The notes beneath the pieces were generated by a model. The model did no database searches, was not told the DNA's origin, and saw only the letters and a program-made list of their open reading frames with translations. A program made the position numbers and the translations under genes. A DNA stretch of 64,000 nucleotides from Ruminococcus flavefaciens 007c (lineage in GTDB: Bacteria; Bacillota; Clostridia; Oscillospirales; Ruminococcaceae), in assembly GCF_000571935.1 (NCBI RefSeq), contig NZ_ATAX01000025.1:149696-213695 (forward strand), read 5' to 3'. This document shows positions 41,364-50,003 of the stretch, one piece after another. Numbering within the stretch: position 1 is the stretch's first letter; every line of letters starts with the position of its first letter.

Positions 41364-43445
41364 TCATATAAGCGGATGCCGTCTGAACCCCCTGCTCGTT
41401 TCAAAAGAATCATATTCAGCCTTTGATATGGCAATACATTCCTCCACCAGTCTGTCAGCCTCCTGCGAAGGCTCAAAGACAACAGGAAATTTAGCCACCT
41501 CTCCCGACTGGAAATTCAGCGTAGGATTTAACTGACCGAATATATAAGCAAAGACCTTGGAATTCAATAGTCCGCATATAAACCATTTCTTCTCACCCAG
41601 TTCAAAGATACAGCAGCCGCCGTTATCGAAGATATAGCCTTCTCCGAACTGCCTTATGCTGAATCTTCCGCTGGTGAGCGTTGACCATGTAAGTCCCTCC
41701 TTTGTGAAGTAGCGGTAATTTGCTATAACAGCCGTAGGCACTGCCCTGATCTCTGCAGCGTCATCATACCAGTCAATGATATAATCATCAAAGCCATACC
41801 ATTTACGATATCCGCCGCCCTTATTGTACGGGAACCAGCGCTTTTCCAGCGTTTTTTCCCTTACGATGCATCGGCTGCCTATGTTAATATGAGCCATATC
41901 GACTTCATACCACAATCTTAGAAATCTGCCGTTATCAGATGTTGAATTGCCTTTTCTCGGAGCTGATATGCTCCCGAGAGCTGGATATTTATCATAAATC
42001 TCCCTTACTCTGTCACTTATCCAGTATGCGGCGGGAGAATGAGGTATCTTGCCGAAATCATCAGCACTCGCCTCATATACGTAACCGCAGTTTCTGTCGG
42101 CGATGGCCTCAAGCAGCTTTTGTCTCTGTACCTCAAGACCGCCGCGGAAATCCGTCAGGCGGATATATATGCCTTTTGCGTCATATTTCCCGTTTCTCAG
42201 CGTGAATGCGCACACCGGAACAGTAGCTTCGTCAAAAGCGGAGTATTCAAGCTGTATCAGTGTTTCAGGAGTTTTTTCGTTAAAAAGCATACGTCTCAGC
42301 TTTTCATAGCTCTGTATGAACATCCACACATAAGGCGTGAAGAAACCCATATATCCGCCATCCTCCGTCAGCTCGCAGCAGCGCTGTATAAATGCCGAGA
42401 ACAGATCTGCACGCTGTTCGGGATAATTCTCCTTGATAAACGAAAGCAGACGGCTGTTCATATTTGCTGAAGACATATAGGGAGGATTGGTCACAACCGC
42501 GCTGTATCGCCTTGTAAGGAGCCGATATACGGCAGCAGCCTTTGTGCTACCTTCTTCGGGAGGGATATATGGACGTATCAAACTTCCGAAGATCTCACTG
42601 TCCGAAAACTGCCGTGAGAAACTGTTCTCCCCGCAGGAAATACCCTCCGTATCGTATATCTGAGGCGATATTCCGCTGTAAATTATGTCCTTATGGTACT
42701 GTGCAGCCTTCATAATAAGAACAAAACGAGCTATCCTGCAAACACAGCTGTCAATATCAAGGCCGAAAATATGCCTTGCAAGCACCTGCTCCGCAGCCTT
42801 TTCAACAGAGACTCCCTTGGCAAGATACACCTTCATGAAAATATCAAAGGCATAGGCCAGGATATTGCCGCTGCCGACGCAGGGATCGAGCAGAGTGATC
42901 TCTTCTGTTTCTCTCTTCAAAGCAGGGTGAACGAAAGAAATATGATAATCCATTCCCGGTATATCGTATCCGCAGCCTTCCGAAAAGATCCTGCCAAGCG
43001 TATTTTCTGTCATATACCTCACTATCCATTCGGGAGTGAAGATCTGCGTGGCAGCAGGAAGACTGTCAGCGTCAACTTTTTTGTTCTTCTTCAGTCCGCT
43101 GAGAGCTTCGTTCTTGCGTTCACTATTATAGTACTGATACAGCTGACCGATGAGCTGAATGTTGCCTTCCCAAAGCTCGGAAGGAATATCACGGAGACAG
43201 CTGCGGACTTTTATTACGGCACATTCCGTCACGGGATCACCGTCGTCTGTTATAAATATCTGTGGAAAAAGTTCATGCAGACAAAGCGTGTCATTCGGAA
43301 GCAAAAGGCTGTTTTCAGCCATATATTCCAGAGCAGCACCGCGCAGGAACGCCTCAAAGGCACACGGTGAATAGGGACTGCCGAAAAATTCTGCCAGTGC
43401 AGTCCTGATATCTGCTGAAATATTCCTGAGCGCCGATCTTTTCAT
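41364..43445 (-). CDS. PglX-like/Eco57I-family adenine-specific DNA methyltransferase, orphan
   Basis: This 693-residue protein has the SAM motif DPCVGSGN (187-194), the adenine methyltransferase motif NPPY (320-323, TNPPYMSS), and the entry motif QIFTPEWIVRYMTENTLG. C-terminal segments RWFPYNKGGGYRKWYG, IIDWYDDAAEIR and CGLLNSKVFAYIFGQLNPTLNFQSGEVAKFPV resemble BREX PglX and type IIG target-recognition regions. It is shorter than BREX PglX (about 1200). I see no nuclease motif, and no other BREX or restriction gene lies nearby. I chose the ATG at 43445, six bases after a strong AAGGGGGG site. It is in an operon with the GH3 gene. Confidence 0.88.
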   Translation of the reverse strand: MKRSALRNISADIRTALAEFFGSPYSPCAFEAFLRGAALEYMAENSLLLPNDTLCLHELFPQIFITDDGDPVTECAVIKVRSCLRDIPSELWEGNIQLIGQLYQYYNSERKNEALSGLKKNKKVDADSLPAATQIFTPEWIVRYMTENTLGRIFSEGCGYDIPGMDYHISFVHPALKRETEEITLLDPCVGSGNILAYAFDIFMKVYLAKGVSVEKAAEQVLARHIFGLDIDSCVCRIARFVLIMKAAQYHKDIIYSGISPQIYDTEGISCGENSFSRQFSDSEIFGSLIRPYIPPEEGSTKAAAVYRLLTRRYSAVVTNPPYMSSANMNSRLLSFIKENYPEQRADLFSAFIQRCCELTEDGGYMGFFTPYVWMFIQSYEKLRRMLFNEKTPETLIQLEYSAFDEATVPVCAFTLRNGKYDAKGIYIRLTDFRGGLEVQRQKLLEAIADRNCGYVYEASADDFGKIPHSPAAYWISDRVREIYDKYPALGSISAPRKGNSTSDNGRFLRLWYEVDMAHINIGSRCIVREKTLEKRWFPYNKGGGYRKWYGFDDYIIDWYDDAAEIRAVPTAVIANYRYFTKEGLTWSTLTSGRFSIRQFGEGYIFDNGGCCIFELGEKKWFICGLLNSKVFAYIFGQLNPTLNFQSGEVAKFPVVFEPSQEADRLVEECIAISKAEYDSFETSRGFRRHPLI

Positions 43446-43467
43446 GAACTCCCCCCTTGTTATATCT

Positions 43468-43496
43468 ATTATAACATATAACATAGAAAGTTTCAA
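43468..43496 (-). promoter_or_regulatory. Promoter of the methyltransferase-GH3 operon
   Basis: On the minus strand TTGAAA (43496-43491) and TATAAT (43473-43468) are separated by 17 bases, about 25 bases before the start codon. Confidence 0.8.
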
Positions 43497-43559
43497 GTTT
43501 AATTTTTTGTTTTCAGTATGAATTTTATGTTAAATTGTGCTATATTTAATTGTGTACTA

Positions 43560-43588
43560 TTGACAATTTACGGTTATTGTGTTATAAT
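43560..43588 (+). promoter_or_regulatory. Promoter of the c-di-GMP phosphodiesterase gene
   Basis: Consensus TTGACA (43560-43565) and TATAAT (43583-43588) with a 17-base spacer lie 44 bases before the start codon. Confidence 0.85.
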
Positions 43589-43631
43589 AAGCTGAAATAA
43601 AATTTTCTTTTTTGTTTCAGGGGGGACCGAT

Positions 43632-45587
43632 ATGAGAACTATTCTGAAAGGATTAGGCTTCGAAAAACAGAGTAAGTATCTCCGGGATTATTTCTTTAAC
43701 TCAAATATACGAGCGAGCATTTATATGTCGATAGTGATAATCGTCCTCGAGATATGGATGATACTGCGCCTGACATACAAGATATTCGATGAACATCTTC
43801 AGACGCAGTTCTGGCAGCTTTTTGAGAAGTATTACTCAAATTACATCATACTCACCTTTACAGGTGTCATAATGCTGCTGTTTGCAGTGAGGTATGTAAA
43901 GGGCAAAACTACGAACAAATCCATCGGTACCGTGATAAAATGGATATTCACCTTCGTATGTATCTACTTCGGAGTAAAGATCTCACTGAATGACTATTCC
44001 AAGGGCGAGCAGATACTCACCTTCCTTTCCATGCAGCTTTTTGCTACCTGTCTGCTTATATGGAAGCCTTATATCGCCTTTCTTATATCCTCTGTTTCGT
44101 ATCTCTATTTCTACTTAAGGATAAACGAGATGGTAGCTGTAAATACGGGAGAGGTCGGCACCACCGTTGCCACACAGATCAACTTCTTCATAATGTGGAT
44201 TTCGACCATGATGGTCTGTATCGCCAATTACAACGGTATAAGGTCTCAGGCTCTGAAGGACGAGCATCTTGAAGAGATAAACACCTATCTTTCCAAGATC
44301 TCCATAGAGGACGAGCTCACAGGTATACATAATATGGTTTTCTTCCGCACAGAGGCTGAAAAGCTTCTGAACTATGTCACCACAGACAGAGAAAATATCA
44401 TATTTCTCTTTTTCGACATAGAAAACTTCAAATCCTACAACGAAAAGTACGGATTTCATGAAGGCAATGAGCTGCTGATAAAAGCAGCCCATATGATAGA
44501 CGATTCCTTCAAAGGCTCCCTTGTCTCACGTTTTTCCGACGACCATTTTGTAGTTCTTACACGCATAGACGGCGTAAAGAACACTATCGGCTATCTGTCC
44601 GGCGAGATAAAAAAGCTCCAGAGGGAGGTGCATCTTGAACTGAAATGCGGCGCATACAAACCCATAGGCGACGAAGCCGACATAAGCCTCGCCTGTGACC
44701 GTGCGCGATTCGCCTGCAACAGCATAAAGAAGCATTATGACCGTACTCTTCGGCTTTACGATAAGTCCCTTGAGGACAAGTTCCAGCTGAAGCACTACAT
44801 AGTAAATAATATTGATACAGCCATTGAAAACGGCTATATAAAGGTGTACTACCAGCCTGTGGTATCCTCGAAAACAGGGTGCATATGCGGCCTTGAAGCT
44901 CTGGCAAGATGGCAGGATCCCAATTACGGACTCCTATCCCCCGGCTCCTTTATCGAGATCCTCGAAGAATACCGCCAGATCTATAAGCTGGATAAATATA
45001 TTATCGAAGAGGTATGCCGCGATTACAGGAGATCCATAGACAATAAGCTGCCATTCCCGCCTGTATCTCTCAATTTTTCAAGACTTGATTTTGAGCTCTG
45101 TGACATTGTAGGATACCTGTGCGAGACAGTGGAAAAATATGATGTTCCAAAACAATTCATCGACATAGAGATCACCGAAAGCGCCCTCACAGATCAGCAG
45201 GACTTCCTGCCAAATGCAATAAAGAACCTCCGCAGCTTCGGCTATAAGGTATGGCTGGATGATTTCGGAAGCGGTTACTCGTCACTTAATGTATTAAAGG
45301 ACTATCATTTTGACGTACTGAAAATCGACATGAAATTCCTCACAGACTTCAGCAGCAACGAAAAGGCTCGTCCCATACTCGAAAATATAGTAAACCTTTC
45401 AAAACAGCTAAGTATGCTTTCGCTCACAGAAGGCGTAGAAACGAAGGAACAATTTGAATTTCTCGAAAATATCGGCTGCGACAGGGTGCAGGGATACCTT
45501 TTCAGCAAGCCTGTCCCCCTGGAAACGCTCAGGGAGAAGATCTCCGCAGGAGAGCTGAAGATCTCGGAAGAATATATGATCGCATGA
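43632..45587 (+). CDS. Membrane GGDEF-EAL protein, probable c-di-GMP phosphodiesterase
   Basis: This 651-residue protein has six predicted membrane spans (about 30-205), a GGDEF-like domain (about 225-370) and an EAL domain (about 390-640). The GGDEF signature is replaced by S302-D-D-H-F306, so cyclase activity is unlikely and the domain may only bind GTP. The EAL domain is intact: E422 in GLEALARW, EITESALTD, the DDFGSGYSSL loop, LKIDMKFL and TEGVETKEQ. It should break down c-di-GMP in response to a membrane signal. GGGG precedes the start. A strong terminator follows. Confidence 0.9.
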   Translation: MRTILKGLGFEKQSKYLRDYFFNSNIRASIYMSIVIIVLEIWMILRLTYKIFDEHLQTQFWQLFEKYYSNYIILTFTGVIMLLFAVRYVKGKTTNKSIGTVIKWIFTFVCIYFGVKISLNDYSKGEQILTFLSMQLFATCLLIWKPYIAFLISSVSYLYFYLRINEMVAVNTGEVGTTVATQINFFIMWISTMMVCIANYNGIRSQALKDEHLEEINTYLSKISIEDELTGIHNMVFFRTEAEKLLNYVTTDRENIIFLFFDIENFKSYNEKYGFHEGNELLIKAAHMIDDSFKGSLVSRFSDDHFVVLTRIDGVKNTIGYLSGEIKKLQREVHLELKCGAYKPIGDEADISLACDRARFACNSIKKHYDRTLRLYDKSLEDKFQLKHYIVNNIDTAIENGYIKVYYQPVVSSKTGCICGLEALARWQDPNYGLLSPGSFIEILEEYRQIYKLDKYIIEEVCRDYRRSIDNKLPFPPVSLNFSRLDFELCDIVGYLCETVEKYDVPKQFIDIEITESALTDQQDFLPNAIKNLRSFGYKVWLDDFGSGYSSLNVLKDYHFDVLKIDMKFLTDFSSNEKARPILENIVNLSKQLSMLSLTEGVETKEQFEFLENIGCDRVQGYLFSKPVPLETLREKISAGELKISEEYMIA

Positions 45588-45593
45588 TAAACG

Positions 45594-45622
45594 GGCGCTT
45601 TCTTTCTGAAAGCGCCTTTTTT
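45594..45622 (+). terminator. Rho-independent terminator of the GGDEF-EAL gene
   Basis: GGCGCTTTC and GAAAGCGCC form a perfect 9-bp stem with a five-base loop, followed by six T residues. It ends just before the next gene's ribosome site. Confidence 0.9.
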
Positions 45623-45639
45623 CAGAGAAAGGAGTATTT

Positions 45640-48183
45640 ATGAAAAAGCTTTTTTCGCTTATTGCCTCCGCAGCATTGATGCTCACATCAGCTCCCCCGC
45701 ATATACGTGCCCATTCATCTGAGAATATGACCGACAGCGGAATAAATTATACAGAAACAGTGGAGACAATACAGAATCCAGGCGCCGGCTATACAACTAC
45801 CGTATGGGCATTATGCAGGCCCGGAGATACCAGGGTATACTCCCCCACAGGAAGCCTCGTTCTTTTTTTCATTGACATAGGTGCCTTCTCCTCGGGAGTT
45901 AACGGCACGACCGATGAAGACGGAACATATACCGAAGGAACAGACTATGATCTTGACGATACATTTTTTGACGCATGGAGGGCGACCTTCCGCAACTGCC
46001 GCAAAAACGGCTGCATGGTAGCAGTACGCTTCCGCTATGACGCAGAAGGCAAGGCAGATCCCGAACCTGCCACCTTTGATAAGGTACTTGACCACATCAG
46101 ACAGATACAGGACAGCCGACTGCTGTACGACAACCGCGATATACTTGCCTTTGTGGAAAGCGGCTTCGTAGGCAAATGGGGCGAGCAGCACGGCGGAAAG
46201 TATACCACAGTTGAATACAAGGCAAAGCTCCTCGAAGCAATGCTCAAAGCTGTTCCCGCCCCCACCCCTGTAACGGTAAGGACACCTGATACATTTGCAA
46301 AATTTCTTGGAATCGACCGTTCCGAGCTTGATGATCCAAGATACTATACCCCAAATAACGGCTCACTTTCATCGGATACAGAAGAGAAAAACGTATATAT
46401 CCCCGAGTTTGACCGCGTAGGCCTGTACAACGACGGTTATATGGGCAGCAGCAGTGATCTCGGGACATACGCAGACAGAACGGCCGAGACAAACTGGCTG
46501 AACATGGTTACGCAGCACACCTATTTCGGCGGAGAATTCTCCGGGAATATAGAATATGCCACGCAATTCGATACCTATCTTCCCGAGAACGCGATCCCCG
46601 AGATGTACAAGACACGTCTCAGCTATATAAACGGGAATATCTTCCCCCTCTACAATGACTACATCTTCGGCAAGGAATACGATACAGGCAATAAAGACAA
46701 CACAGCCTACTACGGGCAGACTGTTTTCCGCTTCATACGCGATCATATCGGTTATCGATACGTTATACGAAAGGCTGAAAACACCGCCGGGAGCGAACAG
46801 GGCGGTACGCTTACTCTTAAATTTGATCTTGAAAATACGGGCTTTGCAGATCCTGTATTTGATACCGCAGCTCATATTATCCTCGAAAAGGACGGAGTTA
46901 TCTATGCTGCTCCCGTCAGATTCAAAGATAATGACAAGCAGTCACAGGATAGGATCAGCTGCGTTCTTCAGCTTCATATCCCCGACTGCATTGACACGGG
47001 TGAATGGAACATATATCTCCGCCTCTCGCCGCTGGCTTCTCTGTTTGACACAAAAAAAGAAGGTACCGAACAGATACTTCCGAGATACGGCATAAGATTT
47101 GCCAATGAGGGAGTATGGAACTCACAGCTCGGAGCAAATTATCTTGGCAGGATAAAAATTACGGATGCGCATACAGTAGGCACAGAAAACGGTTTTTACT
47201 CCATATCACCGTGTATGAACTATGAGCCCTATACCCGTCCCTACACCCTTGACAGTTCAACAGTAACGGACGGAAAGCTTTCAACTCCACGTGAATGGCA
47301 GGAAAAAGACCTTATCCTTACCAAAGGCGAACAAACCCTCTCCGTAAAAGCCGATGAAGAAGCTCTTTATGTGATGGCAAAGCTGCCGAACGATGCAGCT
47401 GCTCCCGTATATAATCTTGAATGGTACAGCGGCGGCGAGCGAAGCTGGCTGTATTACGCCTCAAACGGCTATGTTTACTTCAATCGTGATTCCTATGCAG
47501 GCTGCCGCTGCGAATGGAGCAATGGAATCGTCGAGTTCAGAGTCCCATTTGAAGTACTCGGCCTCAGGCCGAGTGAAAATATAGAATCCCTGCGCGTCTT
47601 CCTTCAGGACAGCAGCGACAGCTGGAAGCTTCTTGGCGATATGACATCGAAAAACGTTCACATTCCCTCGGAGCTTACGGTTTATTCCGCTCCTCACAGC
47701 ATACGTATCCCCGAAAATGCTCCTTTTACTCTGTCGGTATCAGTCCCGAAAAACGATATGCAGTACCTCTGGTATCTTAACGGCAGTCCAATAGATGGAG
47801 CAGACCGCCGCGAATACACGATTATTTCTCCCGACAGCTCCTGTACAGGCACCTATTCCGTACAGCTGACAAACGCAGAAGGAGTACGCTCCATGGTAAA
47901 GATCGCTGATATAGTCGGCGTCGGAGATGAGAACCTCACAAAATATTCCGAGCTCCGCGGCGATACAAACTGCGACAATAACGTTGACCTCAGCGATGCA
48001 ATACTGATTATGCAGGCACTCTCCAATCCAAACAAGTACGGCGAGAACGGTACCGACAGCAATCATCTTACTCATCAGGGCCGCATAAACGGTGATGTAC
48101 AGGGTGGCAGGGACGGACTTACAGGAGATGACGCAGTAGAGATACAGCGCTTCTTAATAGGACTGACTGATAAATTCGAATAA
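45640..48183 (+). CDS. Secreted DUF4874/DUF4832-type protein with long-form C-terminal dockerin
   Basis: This 847-residue protein has a signal peptide (about 1-24). A barrel-like N-terminal domain (about 30-210, NYTETVETIQNPGAGYTTT, LVLFFIDIGAFS, VAVRFRYDAEG, FVESGFVGKWGEQHGG) matches DUF4874, followed by a DUF4832-like region to about 500. Further beta-sandwich modules follow (about 545-685), including an Ig-like one (about 690-755, LWYLNGSPIDGA). The end (about 770-847) is a dockerin of the long Ruminococcus form: GDTNCDNNVDLSDAILIMQAL, then an insert NPNKYGENGTDSNHL, then GDVQGGRDGLTGDDAVEIQRFLIGL. The domain pair is seen in probable glycoside hydrolases of unknown substrate. Confidence 0.85.
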   Translation: MKKLFSLIASAALMLTSAPPHIRAHSSENMTDSGINYTETVETIQNPGAGYTTTVWALCRPGDTRVYSPTGSLVLFFIDIGAFSSGVNGTTDEDGTYTEGTDYDLDDTFFDAWRATFRNCRKNGCMVAVRFRYDAEGKADPEPATFDKVLDHIRQIQDSRLLYDNRDILAFVESGFVGKWGEQHGGKYTTVEYKAKLLEAMLKAVPAPTPVTVRTPDTFAKFLGIDRSELDDPRYYTPNNGSLSSDTEEKNVYIPEFDRVGLYNDGYMGSSSDLGTYADRTAETNWLNMVTQHTYFGGEFSGNIEYATQFDTYLPENAIPEMYKTRLSYINGNIFPLYNDYIFGKEYDTGNKDNTAYYGQTVFRFIRDHIGYRYVIRKAENTAGSEQGGTLTLKFDLENTGFADPVFDTAAHIILEKDGVIYAAPVRFKDNDKQSQDRISCVLQLHIPDCIDTGEWNIYLRLSPLASLFDTKKEGTEQILPRYGIRFANEGVWNSQLGANYLGRIKITDAHTVGTENGFYSISPCMNYEPYTRPYTLDSSTVTDGKLSTPREWQEKDLILTKGEQTLSVKADEEALYVMAKLPNDAAAPVYNLEWYSGGERSWLYYASNGYVYFNRDSYAGCRCEWSNGIVEFRVPFEVLGLRPSENIESLRVFLQDSSDSWKLLGDMTSKNVHIPSELTVYSAPHSIRIPENAPFTLSVSVPKNDMQYLWYLNGSPIDGADRREYTIISPDSSCTGTYSVQLTNAEGVRSMVKIADIVGVGDENLTKYSELRGDTNCDNNVDLSDAILIMQALSNPNKYGENGTDSNHLTHQGRINGDVQGGRDGLTGDDAVEIQRFLIGLTDKFE

Positions 48184-48190
48184 TAAAACT

Positions 48191-48218
48191 ATGGTGCAGT
48201 TCACGCTGCACCATTTTT
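48191..48218 (+). terminator. Rho-independent terminator of the DUF4874/DUF4832-dockerin gene
   Basis: ATGGTGCAG and CTGCACCAT form a perfect 9-bp stem with a six-base loop, followed by TTTT. Confidence 0.85.
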
Positions 48219-48301
48219 ATGGTTAAAGCAGGTATTCTGTGTATCGCATTACAATTATAATATTTTTCTGCAGTTTTTACACCAAATATGTCAAAATTAT
48301 G

Positions 48302-48330
48302 TTGTACTTTTGTGCTGGGAGTGCTATAAT
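48302..48330 (+). promoter_or_regulatory. Promoter of the GH5 cellulase gene
   Basis: TTGTAC (48302-48307) and TATAAT (48325-48330) with a 17-base spacer lie 50 bases before the start codon. Confidence 0.75.
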
Positions 48331-48379
48331 GTATTTGGGTAACAGTTCATTTCAGGATAATTGAAATGGAGGAAAAAAT

Positions 48380-49786
48380 ATGCACAAACAGATAATCAGC
48401 ACAGCTCTCTCTGTAGTTATTTCAGCCTCTTTTCTGGGGAGCTTTCCTCGGACAGACAGCCGTTCTGCCGCCGCAGATACGGCAATGCGCGAAATAACGA
48501 CAATGGAGCTTGTCAAGGACATGGGGATAGGTATCAATCTCGGAAACACTTTGGAAGCCTGCGGCGACTGGATAGCTGATGTTGACCGGCAGTGGGGAGA
48601 CGGCGTGCTCTCCCCTCAGGATTACGAGACAGCCTGGGGAAGCCCCGTTATCACACAGCAGATGATACAAGGCATGGCTGACGAAGGCTTTGGTGTAGTC
48701 CGCGTACCTGTTGCATGGTCCAATCTTATAGGCGAGGGCTATAAGATCAGTCCCGAATACGACGCAAGAGTACACGAGATAGTGGACTGGATAATCTGCG
48801 CAAAGATGTACTGCATAATCAATATCCACTGGGACGGCGGCTGGGTAAACTCATTTCCCGACAACAAGGACGAGTGTATGCGCCGTTACGAGACTATGTG
48901 GACGCAGATAGCAGACAGCTTCAAGGATTACAGCGATTATCTAATGTTCGAGTCTCAGAATGAAGAGCTCGGCTGGGAAAAGGTATGGAATCCCTGGGGT
49001 GGAACCGAAGGTAAAGCCGAGTCCTACGCACTTGTAAACGAGATAAACCAGAAATTTGTTGACGTAGTCCGCAGCTCGGGCGGCAACAATCCAAAGCGTC
49101 ATCTGCTCATTTCAGGCTATAATACAGGCTTTGACCGTACCTGCGATCCCCTGTTCAAAATGCCTGATGATCCTGCGGGACGCATGGCGGTGTCCGTACA
49201 TTATTATTCTCCTCCGGGATTTGCCATTCTTGAAGACGAGGACGCAGAATGGGCAAAGACACGTTCCACATGGGGAACCGATGAGGACTTCAGAGAGCTC
49301 AACAGCAATATGGACATGATGAAGAACGGATATATCGACAAGGGCATACCCGTGATCATCGGCGAATACGGATGTCCTACCAAGGGAAAGGAGCCCGACT
49401 CGGTAAGACTTTTCCTCACATCGGTATGCAGGGCGGCCTATGAGCGTCAGCTCTGCCCTGTACTCTGGTCAACTCCCGGCGGACACTACGACCGTGACAA
49501 CTGCCGCATGGCTGATCAGGAGCTGAAGAAGAACCTTAACGAAATATCAGGCTTCAAGCCGCAGCAGCCTACAGAACCCACAACAGTCACCGAGCCTGAG
49601 CCGCAGGTATTATCAGGCGACGTCAATAATGACGGCAGCGTCAATGTTGCGGATCTGGTGGCGCTCCAGCAGTTCCTTCTCGGCGCAGGAATAATTGAAA
49701 AAACAGAAGCAGCAGACCTCTGCGAGGATCGGATAATAGACATATATGACCTGATACTCCTTCGCAGACTTCTGATAAAAGCATAA
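48380..49786 (+). CDS. GH5 endoglucanase (subfamily 4-like) with C-terminal dockerin
   Basis: This 468-residue secreted protein has a signal peptide (about 1-31), a GH5 domain (about 40-390), a short Pro/Thr linker (about 396-408) and a dockerin (411-468). GH5 motifs: GIGINLGNTLEACGDW, VRVPVAWSN, INIHWDGGWV, the acid/base E195 in SQNEELGW, VSVHYYSPP, and the nucleophile E329 in IIGEYGCP. The pattern fits GH5_4, whose members cut beta-1,4-glucan, xyloglucan or mixed-link glucan. The dockerin halves are VNVADLVALQQFLLG and IIDIYDLILLRRLLI. In the second half the usual calcium loop is altered (DLCEDRIID). Confidence 0.94.
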   Translation: MHKQIISTALSVVISASFLGSFPRTDSRSAAADTAMREITTMELVKDMGIGINLGNTLEACGDWIADVDRQWGDGVLSPQDYETAWGSPVITQQMIQGMADEGFGVVRVPVAWSNLIGEGYKISPEYDARVHEIVDWIICAKMYCIINIHWDGGWVNSFPDNKDECMRRYETMWTQIADSFKDYSDYLMFESQNEELGWEKVWNPWGGTEGKAESYALVNEINQKFVDVVRSSGGNNPKRHLLISGYNTGFDRTCDPLFKMPDDPAGRMAVSVHYYSPPGFAILEDEDAEWAKTRSTWGTDEDFRELNSNMDMMKNGYIDKGIPVIIGEYGCPTKGKEPDSVRLFLTSVCRAAYERQLCPVLWSTPGGHYDRDNCRMADQELKKNLNEISGFKPQQPTEPTTVTEPEPQVLSGDVNNDGSVNVADLVALQQFLLGAGIIEKTEAADLCEDRIIDIYDLILLRRLLIKA

Positions 49787-49823
49787 CAGCAGAAGACAAA
49801 AAGAAAACATGACATAATATAAC

Positions 49824-49862
49824 AAGCTCCCCAAGGCGATCAGATACCGCTTCGGGGAGCTT
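49824..49862 (+). terminator. Stem-loop after the GH5 gene
   Basis: AAGCTCCCC and its complement GGGGAGCTT form a 9-bp stem with a long loop. Only a weak T-run follows (TTACTGTT). The loop shares 13 bases (49833-49845) with the ackA terminator loop (11182-11194). Confidence 0.6.
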
Positions 49863-50003
49863 ACTGTTATCCGTTATTCCGTACAAATCAAACCTTGATG
49901 ATTTGTGCACAACATAGAAACTCAGGAGAATTTTTCAGAAATTCAATGGTTTTTCATTGAATTCTTACCATTTTTGCCCCTGTTATGAAAGGGGTGATAA
50001 AAC

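Noticed and set aside
41364..43445. A full BREX or restriction-modification defence island
   Set aside because: Only the PglX-like gene is present; neighbours are a hexosaminidase and a c-di-GMP enzyme, with no BrxC, PglZ, Lon-like or nuclease genes in the window.
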